Shown here: positions 35,501 to 47,686 of the stretch, in pieces
Numbering within the stretch: the first letter of the stretch is position 1
Layout of the letters: each line of letters starts with the position of its first letter
Assembly: GCF_907164915.1 (NCBI RefSeq)
Contig: NC_061866.1
Location: 28,599,905 to 28,663,904, forward strand
Direction of reading: 5' to 3'
DNA length: 64,000 bases
Source: Impatiens glandulifera
Taxonomy: Eukaryota; Streptophyta; Magnoliopsida; Ericales; Balsaminaceae
The notes under the pieces: generated by a model
The model's database searches: none
Told to the model about the DNA's origin: nothing
Seen by the model: the letters and a program-made list of their open reading frames with translations, nothing else
Translations under genes and position numbers: made by a program

Positions 35501-36699
35501 ATAAAATCTTCAGTTGGCAAGGCTATATATTCAAATTTTTTAATGTTTCAAAATTGATAAAAAAAAAAAAAAGAAGGAAAGAAGTAAAAGAAACATATGA
35601 ACTATGAGTTAATTAAGGAAAATATATTTAATTACTGTATCATGCAAAAGAAATTAATAAACTTAACTTCTAGCCATTACTCACTTGTTAATCCACAACT
35701 GTTTTAACCATGTATAAAATACTATATAGTAATATATATGAAAATGTATGGAGTGTGTTGATTTGTGTTAATTACTGTATCATGATTTAAGTACTACAGA
35801 ACAAGACTTGTTTATGGGGATTCAGAAAAAGGTAATGACTAGCCCCCGAATTATAAACATCATTTTGCATACACATGCATGCACTAGCTGAATGTTTGAT
35901 TTTCTAGATAGACTGATGTTTTATTATGGGAAATTTCTATATGCAACATATAACTTGGAGTTAAGAGTAGAAAATAAAAAAAATTCCTTGATAAATTATT
36001 CGAAATATGGAATTGAGATTGTTACTAAAACTCTAGTTCAAGATTGATCTCGAGTTAAGAGGTGTACTGTTTAAGAAATGTTTCTTATGTTTAATTAGAT
36101 CTTCAAAAGTTTAACATTTAAGACTTTAGAATATAACAAAATAAATTGTGTATAGTTTCATCCCACTTTTATTATCACAACTGGTTTAAAATTTATTTGT
36201 TTATATATGTGATAATTTTATTAGACCAGTAAAAATATGAGTTGAATTATTGAGGAGAATGTTTTTAAGTAATATTGAGTCAACTTAAATTGTAAGTAAA
36301 AAAAGTTGAAGGTAAGGCCCCTTTGCTTTCAAAGACATAGAAACTATTTGAGAACTGATGTATATGTTTAAAAAGAAGATGGACATAAACACGTTGGAGA
36401 AATCAAGTGGGTCGTTTGAAATGATAATCAATAAAGGCGTGTGCAGAAAATTATTTCAAGTTGGTCAACTAAGTTACCTACAAAAAGATGTTTATAAGTT
36501 TTTCATGTCTTTTGTAAGGGAGTGTATTTAATTGGTAGTCCACTTCAAGGTGTTAGGGAGACTAACCAAAGAATGAAGATGAGATGGAGAAGATAGAGGC
36601 ATGTCACTTGTTCCTTATGGTTCGTGATGGTTTGGAATAGGCCAAATTGTCGGCTAGTCGTTGAGGATGAAGACAAGATTAATGTAAAATCCAAGAATG

Positions 36700-36950
36700 A
36701 CACAAAGGGAGACTATGAAGTGGGTCATATGCTTCTACAAAGGTGGATATGAGAAATTGATGATCTAGAATCCCAAGACCATTGTTTGGATAGGTGTGTG
36801 GGTAAAAACCATGCAAGGATTGTTGAGAAGAGGAAATCAAAGTATTTGTTTATGTTTGATAAATCAAAACAAGTTGGAAATTCAATTTACAAATTATTAA
36901 AATTGTTTCCACGTCAATTTTTGAGTTTCTTTCTAAACATTATCTTTAGT
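36700..36950 (+). repeat. Diverged repeat pair, copy 2
   Basis: Counterpart of 34490-34740. It holds a short open frame (36786-37001, CVGKNHARIVEKRKSKYLF) without a recognised domain. Confidence 0.5.
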
Positions 36951-37099
36951 CAAAATGATAGATTATCCCTAAAAGACCAAGAGTATTGTGAATCATTCTA
37001 GACAGGCCTAGAGATGATTTTGGTTTCATAACAATCAAATAAATTAAAACAAAAAATAATCGCAAATTGTTATCTCACAATTAGGTTTTCTAAACTAGT

Positions 37100-37835
37100 T
37101 TATTATATTCCAATTATGTTGTCTTTGGAATCCGTCTCCGCGTTCCCGACCGCTGCTCCAAATAAACACTTGTGTAGGTTCCAATTGAATCGGATGCTTT
37201 TGGCTTTGAGAATTGTTGTTGCTTTGATCTCCTTTTAGTTGTTCGGGAAACTGGTCAACTCTAAGCTTCTGGTGAATCAGTCCCAAATTTTTGAAACGAC
37301 ATGGCAGCTACCAAACAGGTGATCGATCGTTTCTTCATTCCTATTGCACAGAAGATAGCTCACGTCTGGGATACTCATGTATTTGCTGATTCGATCTCTA
37401 GTGCTGAGCCTTTCCCAGAAAGTGAACCATAGGATAAACTGATGTCACAGTATAATCTTTGTCGACCAAACCAGGGGAGCCCAGTCTACCTTCTATTCTT
37501 TATCTCGAATGGCGTCCCACACCCTGCTTGAAACCAATTTTCCATTTTCTTCTACAATCCATTTGTGATTGTCAGGTCTTTCGTAGAAGTGTGTACTATG
37601 TATGTGGTCAATAATTCTCTGCCTTTCCGGAATTTTACTTAGTAGCGAGTTCTAAAGCCCTTCTTTGATATCTCTAACTTTAATTATTGAACAGACCCTT
37701 TTAATTCGTGTGTTTCTAAACTCTTCTTTATGAATGAGTGGCTAGTTCTTGAACCAGGGATCGTGCCAGAATAATATGCCTCTCCCGTCTCCTAATCGAA
37801 TATTGTACAACCTGCAAAAATTGCTTTTGAGTTTA
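37100..37835 (-). pseudogene. LINE fragment, RT C-terminal region
   Basis: Read on the minus strand it gives YNIRLGDGRGILFWHDPWFKN, HKEEFRNTRIK, then RQRIIDHIHS, DNHKWIVEENGKLVS, LVWSTKII, HQFILWFTFWERLSTRDRIS and LLCNRNEETIDHLFGSCH. This is the segment after the RT core with the zinc-binding (zf-RVT) motif, closely similar to 45100-45620. The 3' UTR and A tail are missing, and several stops are present. Confidence 0.78.
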
Positions 37836-38390
37836 AGTATTTTTTTTTAACGACCATCTTTCTTTTGTGTTAATGTAGATGTACTGTACTTTAATAAGTT
37901 TATAAGTAGAATATATTTATTATTAATAAAAAAAATTCTTTTCATATCCCACCATACAACATGAATCAGAATTTTGTCATTCAAGGTCTTGAAATTGTTC
38001 TTCATTGATGTTGATACATGGGGCAAGTAACAATAATACTTAATATAACATGTGTTTTACATATAAGCCTTTAGATTAAGTACATCTTACTCATCATCTA
38101 CATATATTATAAATCAAGAACATCACCTGCCCTAATTCTTTTCTATCAAGATTTAAATTTAGAACAAATTAATATTAGAAGCCATACATCAGAAAAACAT
38201 CAATATAAATATATAGTCATAATCCATAAATTTAAATGAAAAAATTGTTTCCAACACCTTATAAAATAATTTATGCAAATAAACCATACATGCACACCAA
38301 CGACATACAATATCAAACAAGACACTACCATGATTCATTAGAATACATAATAATAAACTTCACTTCACATTTGAGCATGCCTACTTCACT
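37836..38390. other. Downstream flank of the EBS-like gene
   Basis: AT-rich, with a run of T and A. It includes the presumed 3' UTR of the minus-strand gene that ends at 38391. No other feature is seen. Confidence 0.4.
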
Positions 38391-39511
38391 TCACTTCATT
38401 GGTCGTTTAAGTTTATCCTGTATGACAAAAGAATTATATATTTAGTTGTTTGTGTCAACAATAAGATAAATAACAACAACAACAAAATTACATTGGAAAG
38501 TGAATACCTCCGCTCCATTACAATTAGAACAAATAAAAAGATGTAATTGTTTTCCTTGATCATTAGTCATATCAACACAAAAAGGATGGTACCTACAGAA
38601 AGAGAAAGGTAGATAATAACATATCACATTTGAACAAGTAAAACATAATACTAAAAAAAGAAGTAAATCTTAAGCTCACTTATAGAGCACATTACTAATT
38701 ACCCAAAAATTGTGTTCCAAATTCTAACCCTAAAACTCATTTGGTATATATATATATATCAACAAATGTTTTGAAAACCTACACATATTATTACCAGTTT
38801 TTGCATTCCTCACACTGCACCATCAGAAGGTCGGGGTTTTCGGGCAATTTGCATTTACAATACCTTGAAAATATAAGATCAATCAATCACAGAAACTACA
38901 AAATATATACCAAGTTAGACAGAACCAAACACAATATATACTTACACTACAACGCGGCTAGGTAAAACAAGACCGTTTGCAGCTTTGTATTCAAATCGAC
39001 AATAGTAATCCTCAGCTCCAGCGTTCTCTAGCTGGGTGTAATTCTTCAAAGAATGAACCATACACTTACCTTGAATCGTGTAAGCACTCTGAATGTCATA
39101 GTGGTCAGACAAGAACAGTTCTTTCTCACCATGGAATTGTTTACGACCTCCGATGGAATCACCCGGCCGGTAATACCACCTTACCTGAACTGTCACGTCA
39201 TTTCCATTGTCTATCTGGATCTTCTTTATCTTAGCCACATAAGGAGTAGTATTGCTCTCGGGTGATCGCAACAGTACATTATCTCCAGCTTCAGAAATAA
39301 ACCATAATGTAGAAATTAAGATATCATAAAAACAAAAAGAGAAGAAAATCGATATAAACAATCATATAAAAATGAGATAGATTCAATTACGTTTGACGAC
39401 TGTGTTGGTGCCTCTGATGGTGTAGGAGTCTAAGTTGCGTTTGACGACTGTGTTGGTGTCACTGATGGTGTAGGAGTCTAAGTTGCGTTTGACTGGTCTG
39501 ATTTTGGCCAT
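38391..39511 (-). CDS. EBS: EBS/SHL-type BAH-PHD histone reader, five exons, intact
   Basis: Plant chromatin reader. In Arabidopsis, EBS and SHL bind H3K27me3 through BAH and H3K4me3 through PHD and repress flowering. Exons read from right to left: 39391-39511, 38946-39288, 38795-38863, 38508-38592 and 38391-38417. All introns have GT-AG borders and the phases fit, giving 645 nt, 214 residues plus stop. ATG 39511 gives [16 protein letters not shown], the EBS-like start. The BAH domain spans about 41-155 ([61 protein letters not shown]). The PHD finger has C157, C159, C172, C175, H180, C183, C199 and C202, plus W178. The C terminus is short (EDKLKRPMK). Oddity: 16 residues (8-23 and 24-39) are an in-frame tandem duplication. 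EBS is the closest relative by eye; the symbol is by homology only. Confidence 0.9.
39394..39489 (-). repeat. In-frame 48-bp duplication in exon 1
   Basis: Two consecutive 48-bp units each code for [16 protein letters not shown]; the variable pair is SD in the first unit and RG in the second. The two DNA units differ at about two bases. The inverted copy at 63696 has only one unit, the SD type. Confidence 0.9.
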
Positions 39512-39595
39512 CTAGTGAGAGAAAGTGAGGAGAGTAAGGGTAGGAAAATAAAAGAATAAATGGTCTATTGTTCTCTTATGTTGTACTTAAATTGA

Positions 39596-39680
39596 CGGCG
39601 ACCATGGGATAAACCCTAGAAATTTGTCTATTGCTGTTTATGGGTACGGCGGCCATGGGATAAACCCTAGAAATTGGCTA
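39596..39680 (-). promoter_or_regulatory. Duplicated telo-box element upstream of the EBS-like gene
   Basis: A 51-bp unit is repeated about 1.7 times; each copy contains CCATGGGATAAACCCTAGAAAT. AAACCCTA (39611-39618 and 39662-39669, plus strand) is the plant telo-box, a motif bound by TRB-type proteins and frequent near translation-related and Polycomb-target promoters. It lies 100-160 bp before the ATG. The same duplication occurs upstream of the other gene copy (63529-63600). Confidence 0.55.
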
Positions 39681-39761
39681 TATGGGTAATGGTTTTGGAT
39701 ATAGATGAGAAATAATTGTTTATTTTGCTAGGATGAAAATATAAATAAAGCGTTTTGAAAA

Positions 39762-40555
39762 CCGTTCCGATCCTCACCCGGTTTTTTAGACAAAGATCGG
39801 TCCAACCAGTTTAATCAGAACCGGTTTTTAAATTTAAAAATAAATTGACTATGGTTGAAAACCCATAGTCTTTTCCTTTTTGTTTATCTTGAATTGTTAA
39901 TCCGTAATTTGTAATTTATACGAGTTTGTAAACAAGGTAATCAAATCTCTCGATTCATCGCTCTTTGTTATTTATTTATAGATTTAAATTATTGTACGTA
40001 TTTTTGGTGCGATTCGTTGCGTTAGTTAGATCTATGATTTGTTGAGGAAGGATCGTCATCTTAGATTTAGATTAATACACTGCTTCATTTCTTTTAACCA
40101 GTTGAGATTTGGATTCTAGTGTGTCTACTCTATGAGAAAACTTTCTAGATCTAGTATTTTAGAGAAATTTCTATCTCTCCTATGAATTTGATCTTATTCC
40201 GCGTCTTCAAAATATTTGACTAAAATTTTTCTTGATTTTTATTTTGACCTTTGATCTTACATTTGAATTAATTTGTCCGGTTTATAATGGAGAGGTACAC
40301 ATGATGATGATAGATAGACATAGATAGAGAGGTACAAAATAGAGAGATGCATTAGACAGAGAAGATGTAACATTCTTACATTATAGTCTTACAGAAGAGA
40401 TGATAGAATATTTTCATTTTAGATTTCTGTCAAATTGTCCGGTCCGATCAGACCAAATTTTAACCAGTTCGAAGGTGATATTGTTGAAGTTAAAAGCCGA
40501 ACAGCCCACTCAACTATTTCGCGGTCAGACCGGTTTGACTGCCGATCGAACCACG
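39762..40555. repeat. Possible non-autonomous DNA element with CCGGTT-rich ends
   Basis: The left edge (about 39762-39830) and right edge (about 40432-40555) are both rich in CCGG, GATCGG and GGTCCAACC-type words. Read inward they are loosely inverted (AAACCGTTCCGATC on the left; complement of GATCGAACCACGTATTT on the right). No transposase is present. Ends and target duplication were not defined. Confidence 0.3.
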
Positions 40556-42499
40556 TATTTTAAAGTTATAAAATAACATACAGAATTTTCGAAAAAATAT
40601 TTCTTCAATTTATCATTAGTTACTCAGAGTTTAAATTATTCAAATTTTTAATAAAAATTAAAAATTAGCCATTATTTATTTTTAAAGTGTGTAACTTTAA
40701 TTCTTCACGTTTATGTTTATGTGAAGATTATACATACACCTAGATAAATCACAAAATATTGCTATAATTTATAGCCTATAAGCTCAGTTTTAAAAAATTG
40801 TTAATCCAAATATTGATTTAAATAATTCATTTTTTAGTAACACAAGTTAAAAGATTTTCAAATTTATTTTCCAAACTAGAAAAACTTATTTATGGTGAGA
40901 TTTTTTTGTAATTTATTGAGAATGAATCTAAGATGACTTACGGGATTCTTAATTAATCTTTCCTCCACCCGAACTAGAAAATGCTACTTAATGTCGTTCG
41001 AGGTTATGCTATTTCATTCTCTAATTTGTGTATCCTAAACTCGATAGATATCCAAAATTTTATTATACTAGTTGTGAATTTTACACCTATACAACAAAAA
41101 TAATTTTAAATTTATAATAGAAGCGAATTAGACCACCACGTTAAATAGATGACCAACAAGAAAATGTGTTTATTATCCGACGGAATAGATCTGAAACTCA
41201 GACCTAAATTAAATTTTTAATAAAAAGATGAATACAAGGAGAAGAGCAAGGAGAATGTGCTCTAAAATTATGATAATTTTAAATATATATAATATTTGTT
41301 TAATTTTTGGAACTGGTTTGGAACGGTTATCTGCTATCATTCATCTTTGACCTACCCAGAAGCCGACGAGATTGTATAGTTAATTCCTATCTTTGATCAC
41401 ATCTTCGATTATGTGATCCGATTATAACTATTCATACCTAGTTTGACTGAGACATACTAACGAATATTGAGTTTTTGAGTATCAATTATCATCCCCAAAG
41501 GATCTTTAATTATAAGAGTCAAAATTGTATTGTTTCAATGGGTATGACATTGTTTTAAAATATTGCATATTATTTAGTCTACTATTCACTCGTGAGTAAT
41601 TGAATTTATTGTAAAGAAAATATTACTCCAAACGGTTATTACCTATACTCACGAGATCATTATTTACACCTACTAAATATTTTAAATAAAATCCCACCCT
41701 TTTAAAAATCATAAACAAGGAAAAAACGTAAACACATTTGAACAAGTTGATGAGGGTTTATTTAACTAATAATTTTAATAGTAAGATAAATTTTATATAT
41801 TTTTGTTTTACATACAAAGGTTGTTGGGGGCCAATATTACGTCTCGACTAAGGTAATTAGTAATATATTCTATTATATTTGAAATTGTGTTCTTTAAATA
41901 AAAAAATAATACTATTTTTCAATTTTCAATATAGTTTATTTGTCAAAATTATTCCATGCTAAGATAAATCGATGCAAATCTTCCGAAATTTTTGATGAGA
42001 AGCTTTATTATACACTCAAGAACTCATTAGCCATATATTTATTGACATATTGCTATCATCTTCTCCATTTTGTTTAGATGGTATTCTATCATTCCAATTA
42101 TTTTTATGTCAACTTATTCCATTTGAAATGATTGTTAAAGATGAAATAATAAAAGAGAATGTGAAATATGAAAATGATGTGGCTTTGTGGGAAAAAAAGA
42201 CTTACATTTTAGGATTAAGATAATTAATGTATGTAATGGAAGATTTTCGTTTCATCATATTTAAATTGTTAGATATTTTATATGCTAACCTTTTAGAATA
42301 TTTTAGAATAGATGTGTCATTATTTATCTTCCAATTGGAATATGTTAATATTTAAGATTTTAAGATTATCAATCATAACTTCTTGAGAGAAATATATTAT
42401 TTTGGTTCATAGCATTTAAGGACATTAATTTTATTTTAAAAATAATAGGATTTGTTTTATATATATATATATATATATATATTAGGTTAAAAATGACTT
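40556..42499. other. AT-rich non-coding region
   Basis: No coding frame or recognised repeat except a TA microsatellite at about 42459-42482, immediately before the LINE. Confidence 0.5.
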
Positions 42500-45400
42500 A
42501 CAACTTTTAAAAATGACAAAAGTCAAAATTCGGAACGTTGAGAAGGTTAGAAAGTTGTGTATTGATAGCAGCTGGGAAATCATTCACAACTCAAATGACA
42601 AAACGGGCAGAATCTGGGTTATCTGTGATAACAAGGTTGCTGAGATCAAGGCTCTCTTTTTAAATGATTAAGCAATCCTCGTGGAGGTTAAAGACAAAAT
42701 CCCATGAATCATGTTTAATCTTTTTATTATCTATGCTAGCAACTCAAGCACTGACAGAAGACTCCTCTAAAATTGTCTTAGAAACTAGATCAGTAGTGAT
42801 AAATCTTGGGTTGTCCTTGCTGATTACAACGTAACCAGAAACGAATCTGGTCGTAGCCCTGAAACTGAAATAACTCGGGATATGATACACTTGAATGACA
42901 ATATCATAGATATGGGTTGTATCGAGCCTACCAATTCTGGGAATTTCTTCACTTGGTCTTCTACGAGAAGGAATGAGCAAATTAGAAGAAGTAGAATTGA
43001 TAGATGTCTAGTAATGAGAACTGGATTAACCAATTTCCGAGAAGTCAACTTTATGTTCTAAATCCGGGTATATCTGATCACTGCCCGATTAAATTGTTCT
43101 GGAAAAGGAAGAAAGGTTCAAAGGCCATTTAAAATTTTCAATTTCTGGATGGAAAATGACAAATTCATAGGTATTCTCGAAAGCGTATGGTCTACAGATG
43201 TCAGGGGATCCAACATGTACAGGGTTTCTGAGAAGCTTAAATTCCTGAAGAATCATCTCCAAAGCTTTGACAAGAAGAAGTTCAACATTATCTCCAATAG
43301 AGTTCTAGCTGCTAGAGAAGAACTGCAAGAAGTTCAGAAAAGGTTATTAAGGGATGATAATGATGAAAAACTCAATGAAACAGAAAGGGATGCGCTTGAA
43401 AATTTCAGGAAGTTGAGTCTTTTTGAATAGAATTTTATTAGACAGAAATCAAGAAAGAGCTAGCTCTCATTGGGTGAAAAAAAAACTTTCTTCTATAGAA
43501 AATGCACGGCTAGAAATATGAGAAACAATGTATACAGGCTGAAGAATGATGATGGTGAACATGTTCAGGGTTAAAATGGTGTACAAGATTTGGCTATCGA
43601 TTTCTATAAGCAGCTTATGGTTACAAGAAAGCAGCATCAAAGTCACATGAATACCTTGTATCAGATTATTGATAGGAAAATTTCATCAGAAGATAGTCGC
43701 GAGTTGATACGGGTGGTCACGAGGGTTGAAGTTAAAGAAGCTCTATTTAGTATTGATGGGAATAAAAGCCCGAGTCTTGATGGGTTTAATGCACAGTTCT
43801 TCAAAGACAATTGGTCGGTTGTGGGTAAAGACATTACTGATGGGGTTTTGGAGATTTTCAAGAACATAAAGATGTTAATGCAATGGAATACAGCGGTCCT
43901 AACCTTGATCCCTAAAACTGCGGTACCCGAGAAAGTACAAGATTTCAGACCAATAACCTGCTGCAATGTGATTTATAAAATAATTTCAAAAATCATTTCA
44001 AACGATTTAAAAATGTCATTCGACTCTGTTAGATGAGAAGTCATTCGAGACTTTCTGTTCGAGAGTGGCTTTCAAAGTAGATATCAAGAAAGCTTTCGAC
44101 TCTGTTAGATGGGAAGTCATTCAAGACTTTCTGGTTGTATCTTCTTTTCCTATGATTTTTATTGATTGGATTATGCAGTGTGTTTCATCATCATGCTTTG
44201 TTGTTAGCGTCAATGGAGTCCACGGAGGCTATTTTAAGGGTGAAAACGGGGTAAGGCAAGGGGACCCCCTCTCTTCTTACTTTTTCGTAGCTATCATGGA
44301 GATCTTTGAGAGAATCTTCGCGATGTTCCGAAAGAATCGTCCATACATCTTTCACCCATTCTATGAGGTATAGGAGGTAACCCATTTATGCTTTGCTGAA
44401 GATTTGTTCATTCTAGCGCACACAGACATTGATTCCATTAAAACTATTAGGGCTGCACTAACATTCTTTTCTGAGGTTACAAGTTTAACTACTAATGAAA
44501 ACAAACGTGTGGTATTTTATGAAGGCGTGAATGACGAAACGAAGCAGGACATCTTCAACATCATGGGCATCAAGGAAGACAATTTTCCCGTAAGGTACAT
44601 AGGAATTCCATTAACCGCGAAGCAGATCTAGATCTCACACTGCAAGCCACTGATTGAAAAGGTAAAAAATATGATATCTGGTTGGGCAGCGAAAAAACTT
44701 TCTTATGCAGGGAGGATCGAACTTATCAAAATCGTGTTCATGGGTATAGTTGGCTATTGGGCGTAGCAAATGGTCATTCCGAATAAGGTAATGAAGGAGC
44801 TCGATACACTAATGAGGAACTTTATTTGGGGCAGTAGCGGAAGAGGAGGAAAAAAAGTCAAATGAACCGCTCTCTACGAACCGAAGCACGATGGAGGCAT
44901 CGACTTGAAGAACTGTATCGAGTGGAACAAAGCTCTCACCTTCAAGCATCTATGGGATTTAGAGCGCAATCAGGAGTCACTATGGATCAAATTGGTGCAT
45001 TCGATGTTTATGAAATACGAAACCAGAATCTGGACCTGCAAAATTCATGAAGTTATGAGCTGATCTCTAAAAATGATTCTTAAACTAAGAAGCGATATTA
45101 CAGATCTTTATGACATCCGGCTAGGGGACGAGAAAGACACTCTATTCTGGAATGACCCATGGTTTGAAAACCAGTCTATCATCCATAATGAGGAGTTTCA
45201 AAATACCCGCATTATAATGGACTGCACAGAAGCGAAAATTAGAGACATTAAAGACGAGAATTGGGACTCACTCCTGAGAAAAATCCAGAAGGACAGAGGA
45301 TACTTGATCATATAAGTAACATACAACTACACGACAGACCGGATATTCATGAATGGAAAACTAAGGACAATGGAAAGCTGGTATCAAAGAAAATATGGGA

Positions 45401-46135
45401 GGTAACCCTGGAAAAAGCACAGAAAGTAGAATGGGATCCTCTTGTATGGTCAACAAAGATTATCCCTAGACACCAGTTCATCCTATGGCTCGCCTTTTGG
45501 GAAAGACTCAGCAGTCGTGATCGTATTAGCAAGTATATGAGCATCCCGGACACGAACTGTCTTCTATGTAGAGGAAATGAAAAAACCATAGATCACCTAT
45601 TCGGGAGTTGTTGTATTGCTTAAGAGCTTTGTGACAGATTCTATAAAGGCCTGGAGCTGATCAGTTTCCCGAGCGAATGGAATGAAATCAAAGATGCACC
45701 ACTACTCAAAGCTAAGGGAAATAGATTTGCAACAAGCGTGTTCAAGTGCGGCTTTGGAGTAGTGGTGTATAACATTTGGCAAGAACGGAATTCAAGGGTA
45801 TATGGCAGAACCTGCAGGAGCGTTGAAAAGTTATGGAAAAATATTGTATTGGATTGCAGCGCCCTCGCGGGAATGTGGACAAGAATTCCAAGCACGGAGA
45901 AGAACTGAAATATCTGTAGAAACTAGAATTTACCGTTTTTTAAAATTACTAGAATTGAAAACGTTGTAATTAGATAATTTATTACATTTTTAGCTTTTTA
46001 GCTTTTATATAGAATGTTACGACTTCAAAATCATTCTAGGCATATCTAGAATAATCTCTTAAACTCGTGGTTTTTTTCTCATTTTTGAGAATTTTTAATG
46101 AAATGACGCTCAGTCGTTTTTTCAAAAAAAAAGAA
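42500..46135 (+). pseudogene. LINE retrotransposon relic (L1-like ORF2)
   Basis: It starts inside the endonuclease (WEIIHNSNDKTGRIWVICD, then VVLADYNVTRNESGRSPE and GNFFTWSSTRRNEQIRRSRIDRCLV). The linker WKMEND-like to FRKLSLFE lies at 43149-43430. RT: NKSPSLDGFNAQFFKDNW, LIPKTAVPEKVQDFRPITCCN, FKVDIKKAFDSVRW, VRQGDPLSSYFF, and the active site reads FAED (about 44391-44402) instead of F/YADD. A zinc-binding region follows (HQFILWLAFWERLSSRDRIS, NCLLCRGNEKTIDHLFGSC). The 3' UTR ends in a short A run at about 46125-46133. ORF1 and the start of ORF2 are missing, and there are several stops and an RT deletion/duplication near 44019-44135. Confidence 0.88.
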
Positions 46136-46933
46136 TTTCATGTTTTGTTGTGTTTAATTAACTATTTTTTTATAAATAAGATGGTATTCCTTAATTATAT
46201 ATATATAAATAAATTTAATTATTGTTATATAATATAAAATAAAATAATTATAAGAATTTTATATTATGTTTAAATTTGATATATAATTTATTTCTATAAA
46301 AAAATATATGATATATAATTATATGATTTAAAATGTATTTTATTATTTAATAATAATTCAATTATCAATTAAATTAAATAATTTTATATTTCTTCGTTAT
46401 TTTTTTCTACGTGGGTATTGTGGCGCACTACATAAAAAATGTTTATTTGCAACAAAGATTCCTCAACATTTTTTCCTTTAAATATGTTATTTAATAATTA
46501 TCTTAGCATTATTTATGAGGGTTGCAACTAAAATTACAATAATAAGGAAAACATTGTAAATAGACATGTTGTAAATTTGAAACATCGCATACAATAGTGG
46601 TTCAAATAAGATTTGCACTAAACTTCAATGTGCTGCAAATATTCTCTTATTCTCTAAACTCTAACAAACAAAATATAATTTACAACAATATTTACATTAA
46701 TATTTATATTAATAGCCTTACTTAATATTTGTAGCTATAATTTTAATTATAATTGTAGTATTATAAATTTATTAAATAATAAAAATAGATATTTAATAAA
46801 AAAAACTTCATTATCTTATAAAATTACGTATTGCAACCACCATCGCACAGATATAATGAATATTTAAAAGTGGTTTATATTATAATATATTCAATATTGT
46901 CGTTAATATAACTATATATATATATATTGAGAT
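46136..46933. other. AT-rich non-coding spacer
   Basis: Only AT-rich sequence and a TA run (about 46911-46926). No coding signal. Confidence 0.5.
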
Positions 46934-47686
46934 AATTCTCTCGGGAGGAAAAGGTTGACAACAAGAGGACAAGAGGTAGATTGGCATAATGTGGTATGGT
47001 CTCCAAAGATTATTCCTCGTGACCAATTTATTCTCTGGATGGTATACAGGAAAAGGTTGACAACAAAAGACAGAATTCTAAAACACATAAACATTCATGA
47101 TATCATCTGTGTTCTATGTTCGGGAGTTGAGGAAAGCATAAACCATTTATTTGGGGAATGCTCTTTTGTAATACAAATCTGGAGGATGTATGCTGCAAAC
47201 ATGAACATCATCAACTTTCCTGGAATATGGGAAAAAATCCAAGAGTGGATGAAGAATAAAGTAAAAGGAAGATCCTTCCATGTAAGTATGTTGAAATGCT
47301 ACTTTGGAGCAGTAATCTACAATATCTGGAAAGAAAGAAATTCAAGAACTCACAGTGGAAGAAGTAGAACCGCTGAAAATATTTGAAGAGATATAACTTC
47401 ATATGGAAATGCACTCACTCAATCCTGGAGAAGAATCGAAAGGAATGAAGAGAATAGAAAGCTCTACTAGATATGGGATATTTCATTTTAGAAGGTCACA
47501 TGTAGAATAAAAGTAAAAACGTTGTAGGCTCTAATTGAATATTGTTATTGTCTGTAATTCAATTATTGTTTCATTGTCAAATCTAGAAATTGTCTAGATC
47601 TGATCTTAAACTTTTGTATTTTTTCCCTCTTTTGGGTTTTTTAATGAAATGGCACTAAGTTGTTTTCCCAAAAAAAAAATTCTCTC
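46934..47686 (+). mobile_element. 5'-truncated LINE with target duplication
   Basis: The insert runs from about 46943 to 47677 and is flanked by AATTCTCTC at 46934-46942 and 47678-47686. It codes for the zinc-binding C-terminal region of a LINE RT (VVWSPKIIPRDQFILWMVYRKRLT, CVLCSGVEESINHLFGECSF, CYFGAVIYNIWKERNSRTHSGR). The 3' UTR (TTAATGAAATGGCACTAAGT) resembles that of the other LINEs, followed by an A run at about 47670-47679. It split a dispersed repeat whose unsplit counterpart is at 29430. Confidence 0.82.

Noticed and set aside
38977..39265. Plus-strand frames opposite the BAH exon
   Set aside because: The minus strand encodes a clear BAH domain with matching splice sites, so these are antisense shadows.
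39762..40555. A host gene in the CCGGTT-rich region upstream of the EBS-like gene
   Set aside because: No frame of useful length or splice pattern; the CCGG words are arranged like element ends. Kept only as a weak repeat call.
42459..42482. Biological role for the TA run before the LINE
   Set aside because: Simple microsatellite; similar runs occur elsewhere in the window (28508, 46911, 49976).
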